From: Branchiostoma floridae
Lineage: Eukaryota; Chordata; Leptocardii; Amphioxiformes; Branchiostomatidae
Reading direction: 5' to 3'
Assembly (NCBI RefSeq): GCF_000003815.2
Contig: NC_049985.1
Span: 8,354,814-8,418,813, forward strand
DNA: 64,000 nt
The translations under genes were made by a program, and so were the position numbers. Positions 37,101 to 44,636 of this stretch are shown one piece after another (the stretch's first letter is position 1; every line of letters starts with the position of its first letter). The notes under the pieces are model-generated. The model was not told the DNA's origin. It searched no databases and saw only the letters and a list, made by a program, of their open reading frames with translations.

Positions 37101-39849
37101 TTTTGGCAGCACATAGCATCATTGCATGAAATTTTTCATTGATAAAATCATATATATATATATCAACCATTCAATTAAATCAAATTATGCTATACAATTT
37201 TCTGTTTTTACTTTCAAACATAATATATTTCAACAAAATTCTTCAACAGTTCTTTAATGCATTAAAAGCCTTGGATATTTAGCAATCTTACATAGTTATG
37301 TTAATCCTTGTAGGAGACTGGGCAACAATGGCTGCAATTTACAAAGTAGAAGCTGGTCCATGATCCACCTTCTGACTCGTAAATACTTATACTCCATGCC
37401 ACATGTATTGATTGTATTGAAACATACTGTTTTTACCTCTATGAGAAATGGAGAATATAGTTTTTACATGGGTTGAGTGTGCATGTGTGTGCTTCACAAG
37501 GGGTATGGACAAAACAAGTGTTACATAGTAATGAACACTACAGTCAACGGGCTACATATCCCCCATATAACGGTTCTCCAGTTAAACCACTCAGACCAAT
37601 CTATACTGTAGCTTCTGATTTGTTATTTAATAATAGTTACCTGTACGTAGACTAGACCTCTGACCCCCAAGTTCCAAACCTATATATCAAGTTTAACTTA
37701 TGTTCTATTAAACATGTTTGTCTTTAGGCTTAATCTTGTGGTTTCATTTGTAGTATACGTTAACCATTTGAGTTACTGACTGACTGATGATGTGTATTCT
37801 ATGAAAAGTGTAAATGTACGTATGTTTTGGCACCCAATATTAGCAGAGCTGCCTGGGTTTGCCATATATTGCATTGTGATGCAATCTCAATAAATTAAAT
37901 TGAGTTAAATGCACTTCATGCAGGTTTGAGGTCTACAAACTCTTGTTTTAACTAATTAAGATAATACTTCAGATAATAGTTTTAATACCTTATTCTGGGC
38001 ATGCCACTGGATATATTTGAGGCTTCGACCTACAGACACGTCTAGCCTTGAGTGCATTCAACCCATGGAGTATATTCTGTCCTGGAATATACATCAAGGC
38101 ATATTCTTGATTCATGTGGTTTAAACTAAGCTCTTATATATTTTGGTACTACAACGCAAGTCATGCTTTTTGTAAAAAAATTAACAAAATATTACAAACT
38201 ATTAATTAGATAAAATCATTGATGAATATCAGGATAAATGGATAAATGATGAGAAAAATCTATTCTGAATCCTATGTTATCTACATGTTTAACTAAGTGG
38301 AACTTGTATTCTAATGATGGCCAATAGCCTGTCTAGAATGCCAGATATCAAACCCAGAAGTTCTGCTACAGTACTTGTTAGGCTGCCAGGAGGTTCAGAA
38401 TCTAATCATTTCTTCCATATGACAAGATCTAACCATGTGCCAAAATGAAAATCCATCCACAGCTTCTTGAGTTGTACTTCTAAACCACATAGAATCTAGA
38501 TACATGTGTACATACCAACATACTTACATACAAATGCTACCAAAAACAAACCTCCTTGGCAAAGGTAAAAATGTCCGACCCATAGAAAATGTACACAGAT
38601 GTACCTTTAGATTGTTTATCTGCTGCTTCCTTGATGCTGATGAGTTCCAGATGTATCTTGTTGTTCTCAGTCACCAGACGGGCGTTCTCTGTGCGGTACG
38701 GTTCTGTTGTATCATCGTCTGTGTCTGTGGGCTGCTGTGAGGCTTTGCCACCCTGCATGCAAACAATCAGAGATTCAGTACCCTGCTGCTTACAAGGGGT
38801 ATTATATCTTATTCTACATGTACCTTCCCTATAAGTCACAGGAGTCTTTAAAATGAATTAAGTATCTATGACACCAAAATACAAAATTTTATTATTAACT
38901 CTGATAATAAAAGTATCATTTAATGATCATAGACATTTGCACCAAACATACACCCTTATTGAAGATCAAAATATTTGATTACCTGGCAGCAGGAATCAAA
39001 AGCTGAAAATATGATGCACTTGCAGCATCAAAATTTTAAGCTTTTCATTCCTGCTGCCAGGTAATGGAATTAACACTGATTAGGCCTCTGCCCCTCAACA
39101 ATTTTATTTGTTGTTTCTCGGATTTCCTGACCCTATTTTTACCGATTTGAAAAAAAAAAAATTTCAAATTGATGGCCACACCTTGTGTTGACAAAATTTT
39201 ACTGCATCTCCTTTCTCAAATTAACTATGGGCCTCAAATTCCAGTAGCTGTATGTGCGTATTTTGGACGGTACAGTTATCATTTTTATTCAAACTCTGAA
39301 CTTTGCTACCAGGGACCCCTTAAATTAACTGTAACTTGAGTAAGCCCCTCGATCTCAAAACTTTTTAAAAAGTTTTTTTCTTCTTCGACCAACTAACCCA
39401 ATTTAAAAAAAAAATCCAAGACACAACAAATAAAATTGGTGTGGCCTTATGACTCCTATGACATCACAGTGCACACAGCAGTCAGTTCAGAAGCAGACAT
39501 CAAGGCTCACTACAAAGTGTTTTTGAAAGTGAGAAACAAACAGTTATAATTTATCATGATTACACACGATTACTAGATGTCACAATATATGATAGTTTAA
39601 CTTTAAAACTTCTTATAGAGGTTTTACTTATACGTATTTGAATTTTGATTGTTGTGGCAATACCATTCCAAATATATTACTAGTATATACCTGCAATTTC
39701 AAGTTCTTCAGGCTCTCTGTTGTATGCACCAGGTCTGCGAACAGTTTCTCCACAAGCGGCAGACTCTCGATGCCCAGTGGCTGTCTGTAACCCAGCTGGT
39801 CCAGACGCCGCCGCAGGTTCGCAAACTTCCGCTCCGCAGTAGAAGTCAT
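10106..39849 (-). CDS. CEP135: CEP135, centrosomal protein of 135 kDa
   Basis: Twenty-six exons in phase give 1270 codons: 39691-39849, 38605-38752, 35204-35280, 33118-33208, 32581-32810, 26449-26577, 25336-25551, 24892-24957, 24358-24508, 23710-23840, 23308-23448, 22851-22979, 22186-22341, 21415-21588, 21154-21231, 20809-20960, 20161-20276, 18733-18887, 18513-18568, 18000-18168, 17451-17561, 16894-17079, 16035-16244, 15424-15626, 14196-14300 and 13425-13695. A short last exon follows, 10106-10150 or a variant. Human CEP135 is about 1140 aa. Hallmarks are RRRLDQLGYRQPL and LPLVEKLFADLVHTTESL at the N-terminus, QQLQEKNLQAVVQTP, DPYIADLLEVADNRI, RDKSPSRLDNFIKSLEEERD and RERDFASQL-like C-terminal blocks. 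Nearly all of it is coiled coil. It builds the outer cartwheel and wall of the centriole, linking SAS-6 to microtubules. Exon 11 (TPTKG repeats) and exon 26 (Ser/Arg-rich) look expanded. Confidence 0.95.
11766..11820 (-). other. Candidate penultimate (possibly alternative) exon of CEP135, 55 nt
   Basis: On the minus strand, TTTGTGTCAG is followed by an open acidic segment (MEGADYQLEGEEGPDRDR) and a good donor A|GTGAGT. It joins in phase to exon 26 (ending at 13425), and its phase-1 end leads into exon 10150 with the ending RGSSGSET. Its codons look real. Whether it is constitutive or a cassette exon cannot be told from sequence alone. Confidence 0.5.
12237..13076. other. Assembly gap of 840 N in a CEP135 intron
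   Basis: Unsequenced bases lie between CEP135 exon 26 and its candidate terminal exons. Open frames that span the gap are artefacts. Confidence 0.99.
13920..14165 (+). mobile_element. 3' end remnant of a non-LTR retrotransposon (LINE), copy A
   Basis: The plus strand from about 13960 encodes CDRPRKSWMECVRRDIKLCG, then LNRTTWKCGVKTS and a stop. This resembles the C-terminal end of RTE/CR1-like LINE reverse transcriptases (G-R-P-x-x-x-W...R-D...G-L...D-R-x-x-W). It ends in a (CTA)n simple-repeat tail at about 14144-14163, typical of a 3' end. It is antisense to CEP135 and stops 30 bp short of exon 25. Confidence 0.55.
14364..14485 (+). mobile_element. 3' end remnant of a non-LTR retrotransposon, copy B
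   Basis: An open segment with KAKNREGWRMLVLQATM and a stop at 14464-14466 has the D/N-R-x-x-W-R-x-L-V pattern of LINE C-termini. A GTGAG-rich repeat tail follows. It is short, so the call rests on the motif and on two similar remnants nearby. Confidence 0.4.
14950..15247 (+). mobile_element. 3' end remnant of a non-LTR retrotransposon, copy C
   Basis: The plus-strand frame reads TLRTVKRNLAELGCT, an in-frame TAG, then WTASDKKLWRSMMARLSNIH and stop, ending with a (GAT)n tail near 15226-15246. The W-x-x-x-x-D-K-x-x-W-R-x-M form is typical of a LINE reverse-transcriptase C-terminus. The internal stop shows decay. Confidence 0.6.
15881..16040. repeat. 20-bp minisatellite containing the CEP135 exon-23 splice donor
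   Basis: Eight 20-bp units (15881, 15901, 15921 ... 16021) follow CACACATGCCCTACCTGGGT with few changes. On the gene strand each unit carries CAG-GTAGGG or a near variant. The last unit overlaps the true exon end (CAG|GTAGGG at 16035). The array extends in degenerate form to about 15843. Confidence 0.9.
17810..17958 (-). mobile_element. tRNA-derived SINE in a CEP135 intron
   Basis: On the minus strand it starts TAGTCTAGTGGTTAG (A-box-like, near 17955), followed about 35 nt later by GAGTCAGAGTCCCGAC (B-box-like), then a non-tRNA body to about 17810. The B box is degraded, so it is an old insertion. Confidence 0.5.
19261..19890. mobile_element. Foldback (long inverted repeat) transposon, 630 bp
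   Basis: Arms at 19261-19460 and about 19690-19890 are near-perfect inverted copies, ending in AGGGGTGCCTAAGCATTTGC and its complement. Each arm is itself made of ~30-40-bp tandem subrepeats around CACGAATCACTATGCGAAA. The flanks ATTATGCA (19253-19260) and GTTATGCA (19891-19898) are a near-perfect 8-bp target duplication. The ~230-bp loop is GC-rich, with GTCACGTGAC (19481-19490) and CAAGATGGCGGC (19508-19519). It encodes no transposase, so it must be moved in trans if mobile. Confidence 0.85.
21610..21955. repeat. Degenerate minisatellite (GTAGTGGAGGCAACAT units) in a CEP135 intron
   Basis: At least five diverged units, around ATTGGTAGTGGAGGCAACAT plus ACTACAG, are spaced about 35-40 bp. 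A MITE interrupts the array. Confidence 0.6.
21710..21879. mobile_element. MITE with TACTGTAAATGCA terminal inverted repeats
   Basis: The 170-bp element starts TACTGTAAATGCA and ends with its exact reverse complement. The interior is rich in CCGCGAA and TTCGCGG inverted words. It has no coding capacity, and its superfamily is unassigned. Confidence 0.75.
25741..26002. repeat. Degenerate repeats resembling the end and donor of CEP135 exon 6
   Basis: ACCTG(T/A)AC/AA words recur at 25823, 25873, 25940 and 25972. Around 25823 the sequence ACCTGAACATTGAGCTGAGAT closely matches the true exon end at 26447-26472 (ACCTGTACATTGAGATGTGA). On the gene strand these are CAG|GTACTGTC-type donor copies. Confidence 0.5.
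26003..26435. mobile_element. Non-autonomous hAT-like transposon, 433 bp
   Basis: The terminal repeats TAGGGCTGGGTACCGGTAC and GTACCGATACCCAGCCCTA are flanked by a perfect 8-bp duplication, GTGTGTAC (25995-26002 and 26436-26443), as expected for hAT insertions. The interior has repeated GGTCCAGGTCC and ACCGGTCC words. No transposase frame is present. Confidence 0.85.
27292..27537. mobile_element. Degraded copy of the GTGCACCCA element family
   Basis: GCACCCAAAATGGGG and GTGGGTGCACC words occur near the left side, and CCAAAAATGAATCTCAAGCCCTG forms the right end. This matches the right end of the better-preserved element at 33387-33734. The left terminal repeat is lost. Confidence 0.5.
27631..27711 (-). 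other. Candidate 81-nt cassette exon in the largest CEP135 intron
   Basis: The minus strand has an acceptor TGTTTTGTTCTTAG, then 27 open codons (VDLIEEEGEVIDIILEKS...), then a donor AGG|GTTAAG. Both ends are phase 0, as are the flanking exons 5 and 6. Human CEP135 has no such segment: exons 5 and 6 align to it without a missing piece. It would be an alternative exon or a chance match. Confidence 0.25.
27712..32298. other. Bulk of CEP135 intron 5, no gene seen
   Basis: AT-rich intronic sequence with no coding exon that fits CEP135 and no recognisable nested gene. A direct repeat (ATCATAACTTAATAATTTAC twice) lies near 31700-31790. Confidence 0.6.
32299..32470 (-). mobile_element. tRNA-derived SINE in CEP135 intron 5
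   Basis: On the minus strand an A-box-like TGGCACAAGGGGT (32453-32441) and a B-box GAGTTCGATTCC (32422-32411) form a tRNA-like head. A body and an (ATC)n tail at about 32313-32299 follow. The tail and layout indicate a SINE, not a tRNA gene. Confidence 0.6.
33387..33734. mobile_element. Small DNA element with CAGGGCTCGAA ends and GTGCACCCA repeats
   Basis: It begins CAGGGCTCGAAATAC and ends AATTCGAGCCCTG, an inverted pair. AGTAC flanks both sides (33382-33386, 33735-33739). Near each end the word GTGCACCCA is tandemly repeated in opposite orientations. CAGGG termini suggest hAT ancestry, but a full 8-bp duplication is not seen. Relatives lie at 27292-27537 and 36461-36740. Confidence 0.65.
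33827..34912. mobile_element. 1.1-kb interspersed repeat with internal diverged tandem units
   Basis: The ends ACCTCCATGAAAT and ATTTCATGGAGGT form an inverted pair. Inside, a block (AGAGGATAACTCAAGAAGGGAAC ... TTTGCATAATTAATGAG) recurs at least twice (about 34190-34315 and 34480-34607), with weaker copies on either side. No convincing coding frame is present. Confidence 0.6.
36461..36740. mobile_element. Fragment of the CAGGGCTC / GTGCACCC element family
   Basis: It starts CAGGGCTCAAAATTCATTTTTGGGT, matching the family end, and has GTGCAC words near its right side. The opposite terminal repeat is not preserved. Confidence 0.4.
37800..37950. mobile_element. 3' fragment related to the repeat at 33827-34912
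   Basis: CTTCATGCAGGTTTGAGGTC followed by TACAAACTCTTGTTTTA parallels the end of the larger repeat (TTTCATGGAGGTATGAGGTC ... GAACTCTAGTTTATA). Its left boundary is uncertain. Confidence 0.35.
38978..39067. other. ~90-nt hairpin in CEP135 intron 1
   Basis: ATTACCTGGCAGCAGGAAT pairs perfectly over 19 bp with ATTCCTGCTGCCAGGTAAT. After one mismatch, AAAAGCT/AGCTTTT, then AAAAT/ATTTT and GATGC/GCATC pair towards a small loop. It could be a pre-miRNA-like structure or a palindromic MITE. Confidence 0.6.
39080..39450. mobile_element. Possible degraded inverted-repeat element
   Basis: GGCCTCTGCCCCTCAACAAT plus TTTATTTGTTGT at the left pairs imperfectly with ACAACAAATAAAATTGGTGT plus GGCC at the right. 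No clear target duplication. Confidence 0.35.
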
Positions 39850-39990
39850 GACAGGGCCAGGCTTCAAGGTCAACAAAGAATGCATTGGAGAACAACAGGA
39901 GGGCGCAATATTCATTGATTCCCAAATCTGACACTATGAAATTGGTCGGCACTCCAGAAAGGAAAACTTGGAATATGCTTTTTGTACATA

Positions 39991-40078
39991 CAGTCAAACC
40001 TCAGCCCAAGTGACCACCTCTTCTTAGCAACCACCTGGCCATCATGACCCAGGTGGTCGTCTTAGGCAGGTTTGACTG
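39991..40078. mobile_element. 88-bp MITE with CAGTCAAACC ends and TA target duplication
   Basis: It starts CAGTCAAACCTCAGCCCAAG and ends CTTAGGCAGGTTTGACTG; inner GACCACCT/AGGTGGTC also pair. It is flanked by TA on both sides, as for Tc1/mariner-type insertions. Confidence 0.65.
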
Positions 40079-40464
40079 TAATATCATTGCAGTAAATCTC
40101 TCTTTAATCAAAACCATTGGTCCATATAAATTGATACATCACCCACTCACTTGTGTACAGAATTGTGAATTCTTACTTTCTTTTGTGTTATCGGTCTTAC
40201 TCTTCGGCCTGCTTTAGACTGGTGATGGTATACCATCATGCAACCTGTGATAGTTGTCTTATATGATATACCCAGTATGAAATCGAAGGTTACACACAAT
40301 GTGACACATCCGTTTTAGATCGCCGAAATAGCGCAGGACGATCTTCCTCTAATTGAACAAAATGGCAGTCTACAGGTCAATTATCGCATGACTTATTTCT
40401 ACTCTCAGAGGAGGGCTCCAAGATAGGTGAGAATTGGTAAGAATAGGTCACATGGGTATATCCC

Positions 40465-40467
40465 TCA

Positions 40468-40500
<33 letters not shown>

Positions 40501-40518
40501 GCACGCACGCATGCGCAC
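40465..40518. repeat. (AC)n(GC)n alternating purine-pyrimidine tract
   Basis: About 54 bp of uninterrupted CA followed by CG dinucleotides and GCAC units. Such tracts can adopt Z-DNA. It lies between the CEP135 and tectonic promoters. Confidence 0.9.
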
Positions 40519-40616
40519 TCATGCGTATATCCCTCACACTTTTCGTTCTGAATCTGATGTCACTAAGCTTTCACAGTTTTTTTATCATGTTTAACACATG
40601 CAGTTAAGCACACATG

Positions 40617-40652
40617 TACACACACAGACAGGCACACACACAAACACAATGT

Positions 40653-40684
<32 letters not shown>
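40617..40684. repeat. Interrupted (CA)n microsatellite
   Basis: CA runs broken by GA, GG and AA dinucleotides. Apparent Cys/Val open frames here are artefacts. Confidence 0.85.
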
Positions 40685-41259
40685 CACACCACACCAAGCT
40701 GCAAAGCACATACAAAGCACTACTGAAAATATAACCTTCTTGTCGAATGCAATAATACTGAAGGTGTGGGAAGAATAGGAAGAAGAAATCGTACTTGTCA
40801 AAATGAAAAATCTCAGAAAAATAATTCATGAGAAATCAGAAAAGATGGCGGTCACAAAGACACTACAAGTTTCTACGAATTTTTGCTATCTCAAAGAACA
40901 GAGACCTGTGCACTTACTATGCGTGGACTTTAGTTATGGATTCGTCACGTTTTGAGTGGTACATGTGCTCCCGTTGTTGTGAGTTAGTAAATCATCCTGG
41001 AAAACCGTAAAAACAAAAACTCAAAAACACCGCGTCGAATCGGAGAGAAGTGCGCGTGCGCCGTGACCTCTAGTTTCCATCAGATTGCTCTAAGAATCAA
41101 TAAAACACAAAAGTTTGACAATATTAGTAGATATTCTTTTATATAATCACAAAATAATGACAGGAAAGATCCTAAAAATGTTTTCTTTTCATTTTGAGGT
41201 ACATTTCTACTCTGCAGAATGATGACCTCTGACCGCACCATAGAGACGGTTACACCAAG

Positions 41260-43320
41260 ATGGCGGTCACATTCCAGTCGTTGTTTTTCTTCCTCGCGTT
41301 TTGCTCCGTTCTGCTGGGCGTGCGAGCCCAAACAACAGCACCCGGTACAACACAACGTCCCACAACACAAGCCGTATCGACAGCAGCCCCAGCAGCCCCA
41401 ACTACGCCGGCTCCTGCCACAGAGGCGCCGGCAACTCAGACCACCTTCCCGGTGAACACCAACGTCGGCAGCTGTACCTGTGACCTGACGCTGAACGCCT
41501 GCGACGTCAACTGCTGCTGTGACGCGGACTGCAGCAGCCAGGACGCACAGAGCTTCAGCCAGTGTCTGGAGAACCTCTACAAACCGGACGATCGGCTGTG
41601 TGTCCAGGACCATATCATTGTATTCGAGAACACCCAGTTTGTTTCCAACTTGGAGTCCAACAACCTGTTCTGCATTTACACCGATAACTACCCTGGAAGA
41701 AACTACTACACTGGTGCTGACACAGTCGAGACCGAGCAGGCTTTCCAAGACCTGGTACAGACGTATGAAACGACATCTTACAGCCAGGTGGGCAGCACAG
41801 CTACCGTGTATGAGAACTTCTACAAGTCTGGAGACCCTATCTACACTGTGAACGAGAGTGGTGCCCAGGGCACTTTGGGGCTGCCCAAAGCTGACATCAC
41901 CTCTAACTGCCTGGACAGTAGTGTTGCTGGCTTTTTACTGGATGAAACAACATCTTGCACTCGTGAGTGGAATAGTCTTGCCGATCAGTGTGAGACAAGT
42001 CCATCGCTGAATGCAAACATATATTACCTGGGCTTAAAGGTGGCAAGAACGCCTGCCTTGTTTCAGTCCACACTTCCGCCTACAACAGCTGCTGCTACTG
42101 GAACAGCAACTGTCCCTACTGTCACCACAGTTGCCATGACTACAGCTAATGTCACTGCTGCTGTCACCACCAGTCTGCCGGGAAACGCCACTGCTGACAA
42201 CACGACCAACCTTTTCGACAACCCCGACCTTGTGAACTTCACGCTGACAAACATCACCTGCCAGGACAGAGAGGGCAACATCGTCTCCTGTACTTTTCCT
42301 GCAGGCTCAGTCCCGGCACCTGTCTACAATGGAACCAGTGGCTTGTGTGACAATGTTGTTCTCCAAGTTGCTTACACTGTGACACACAATGGTAGTCAGG
42401 GCATATCTGCAGTGGAAGTGTCCTTTACCCTTGGTTCAGTTCTCTCCACACAGACCTCAGTGCAGCAGAGTTTTGCCATCACCTTTGGCAAGCAGGATTC
42501 TGTGGCTGGCTTTAGACGAAGCGGCAATCCTGGTTATGTAGTCGGAGAGCCTGTCCTAGCTGGGAATCTTGTGCAGACAACATCAGCCACTACTGCTGAA
42601 CAGCTTCGCTCCATAGTCGTGAGCAGCGATAGGAACAGCTGGCTGTCCATGCTGTCCAGCTCAGCTGATGGCAGCTGTGTGACATCGTCCACTGACCGCG
42701 CCTCGGTTGTGTTTGGTGAGGACATGAGATCGGGATGTCTGCTCACAGTCTTCTTCACCAACATCACGGACGTGTGCACGCTCCTACAGAGCACCGCTAA
42801 CGATGCCTTACTGGGCACAAACCCACCCACTCACGTTGCCATGTTCGGAAACTCCCAGCTAGACACTGTTGGAGATTGGGTAGAAATCCTGAGAGTCAAC
42901 GAACCAGTCGCCCAAACAACAGGCTTCAGAACAACCACTTGTCGAAATGTTGTTTTAGGTATGCACATAGAAGTGCTGTATGCTAACATTGGGGCATTGT
43001 CGAATCCGCAGCCCAAGATTCTTGCAGTGAGGTTCAGATTTGAGAATCCCCAGGACATCACCTTCACCTGTGTGGGGACACAGTGCCAGGCAGGAGGGCC
43101 ACAGGCTGCCCAGCAGTTTGAGGTTGTCTCCAGTGTTTCCTTCATCGACGCCTCGTCATCTCCCACAGCCTCCCTGGCGGAGTACCCAACCATCCGAACT
43201 CAGCTGCCTTACGACTTTTTCTACCCATTCCAGGCTGCTTCCTCTGCAGTTTCCCACCTTGGTTTAAGTAGAGTGGTTTACGTCACTGCTTTTGTAATTT
43301 CTGCCCTTGTAAGCAGATAG
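41260..43320 (+). CDS. TCTN3: Tectonic-family protein (tectonic-3-like), intronless
   Basis: A single uninterrupted frame of 686 aa, close to vertebrate tectonics (~590-700 aa). A signal peptide spans about residues 1-23, followed by a Thr/Ala/Pro-rich stretch and the tectonic cysteine signature CTCDLTLNACDVNCCCDADC. The DUF1619-type core has family blocks FYKSGDPIY, AGFLLDETTSCTREW, SGNPGYVVGEPVLAG, MFGNSQLDTVGDW, LSNPQPKILAVRF and LPYDFFYPF. The C-terminus ends in a hydrophobic segment, which suggests membrane or GPI attachment. Tectonics act in the MKS complex at the ciliary transition zone and in Hedgehog signalling. Several blocks match TCTN3 better than TCTN1. The ATG sits in AAGATGGCGG. 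The lack of introns is unlike every neighbour and suggests a retrocopy. Confidence 0.93.
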   Translation: MAVTFQSLFFFLAFCSVLLGVRAQTTAPGTTQRPTTQAVSTAAPAAPTTPAPATEAPATQTTFPVNTNVGSCTCDLTLNACDVNCCCDADCSSQDAQSFSQCLENLYKPDDRLCVQDHIIVFENTQFVSNLESNNLFCIYTDNYPGRNYYTGADTVETEQAFQDLVQTYETTSYSQVGSTATVYENFYKSGDPIYTVNESGAQGTLGLPKADITSNCLDSSVAGFLLDETTSCTREWNSLADQCETSPSLNANIYYLGLKVARTPALFQSTLPPTTAAATGTATVPTVTTVAMTTANVTAAVTTSLPGNATADNTTNLFDNPDLVNFTLTNITCQDREGNIVSCTFPAGSVPAPVYNGTSGLCDNVVLQVAYTVTHNGSQGISAVEVSFTLGSVLSTQTSVQQSFAITFGKQDSVAGFRRSGNPGYVVGEPVLAGNLVQTTSATTAEQLRSIVVSSDRNSWLSMLSSSADGSCVTSSTDRASVVFGEDMRSGCLLTVFFTNITDVCTLLQSTANDALLGTNPPTHVAMFGNSQLDTVGDWVEILRVNEPVAQTTGFRTTTCRNVVLGMHIEVLYANIGALSNPQPKILAVRFRFENPQDITFTCVGTQCQAGGPQAAQQFEVVSSVSFIDASSSPTASLAEYPTIRTQLPYDFFYPFQAASSAVSHLGLSRVVYVTAFVISALVSR

Positions 43321-43565
43321 TCAAGGGTTGGGTATCGTAGATTCTCTTGTTGTGAAGCAGTCATACAGCCAGTTTTCTACACAATATCTGGAGCTGAATA
43401 TGTTCATGTGTCAGTTTTGCGTGAACTTTGTGATGTCCTCAGCTGTACGCTTGGGAAAGTTTTATCACCGATGCTGAAATATTGTACATACAACTATATA
43501 TAGTGTAAGTTTGTGTGTTCTAGACTGGCTGTGTTGTCATTGATCAAAGATGTAGATAATTGTAC

Positions 43566-43571
43566 AATAAA
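43566..43571 (+). terminator. Polyadenylation signal of the tectonic gene
   Basis: AATAAA lies 246 bp after the stop. A second AATAAA lies near 43866. Confidence 0.7.
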
Positions 43572-44283
43572 TCTGTGCCAGCATATCAAATACTAAGTTT
43601 GATTTCATACTATTTAAGTTTGATTTATGTATGTACAGATCTGTCTTTAAAGCTGCAGCTTTTTGTAAATTTGGTTCATGCTGCTGGCTAGCCTTTAACT
43701 AAAATATTTCCTCAGACTGTTTGTTTTTCAATTTTAAGTTGCAACAGGAGACGCATGTCACAATCTTAAATGCTTTTATAGTAGTGTGAAATTCATTGTA
43801 GAAGTCATAAGTCGAACTTACTTGAGTGATAAGATTCTTTACTATATCAGTGTTGTGTTGTCAGTAATAAAACTGCTGTTCAGTAGTAAAATTCTGAAGA
43901 TTGGAAACATGCGAGTCCATTGCCTGCTTTTTTAGCATAGCATCACTACTAGTAGATCCTGTGAGAACCCACCCATTCTCCTATGTAGAGCCTCACCTGC
44001 AGTCTACACAATACCTTATGGAGGCTGCGGTTTCAACCTTTGTGGGCATGGCCCTTAACTAGCTGTCAGGAATACTAGTATCTGATAGCAAGATTGGCCA
44101 GAGAAACTTGTTCTTCAATTCAATCATATTGCATGTGGTAACAAACTAAAAACAACTTTCTATACAATCAAATTTACAAAATTCTCTATTCAACCTAGTA
44201 ATATCTAGACAGTCAAATAGAAAGAAACAAATGCATCCTCTGTGTCTTTCAACTTGCAAAGTGCTACTGTGGTCTCCTGAAAC

Positions 44284-44636
44284 CAGGGCTTTAGCCAGCG
44301 TCCGTTTTTCCGTCAATTGACGGAAATTTGCTGCATGTGACGGAAAAATTTTTAAACCAATCCGTCAACCTTGACGGACAAAAATCTGATAAAAGCTACT
44401 TTGTGGAAGCTACAGGCGGCTTGGGGACGCCGTCCAAGACCGTAAAAGCCACACACTGTTTGTTTTGCTATTGTTATGATTGTTGACAATGTGTGTCGGT
44501 GCCCTTTCGCATACGATAATCTCATTAAAACCCGTTTTTCAAGGTCTCAGTTCAGTCTCTCTAACTCCTGAAATAGTGTTTTCGCGACAATGGGAATTGG
44601 CTGACGGAAAAAAATTTCGAGCTGGCTAGAGCCCTG
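44284..44636. mobile_element. Non-autonomous hAT transposon, 353 bp
   Basis: The terminal repeats CAGGGCTTTAGCCAGC and GCTGGCTAGAGCCCTG (one mismatch) are flanked by the perfect 8-bp duplication CCTGAAAC (44276-44283, 44637-44644). CAGGG ends plus an 8-bp duplication are diagnostic of hAT. Inside, TTGACGGA/TCCGTCAA words repeat. No transposase frame. Confidence 0.9.

Larger units (their letters stand above)
39850..41259. promoter_or_regulatory. Shared divergent upstream region of CEP135 and the tectonic gene
   Basis: The two ATGs are 1.41 kb apart and point away from each other. The interval holds a small MITE, a Z-DNA-prone microsatellite and two copies of AAGATGGCGGTCAC (40842-40855, and 41257-41270 over the tectonic start). 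No TATA box was recognised. Promoter positions are inferred. Confidence 0.5.

Noticed and set aside
41080-41748. 222-codon open frame on the minus strand
   Set aside because: It is the antisense shadow of the tectonic gene and has no family features.
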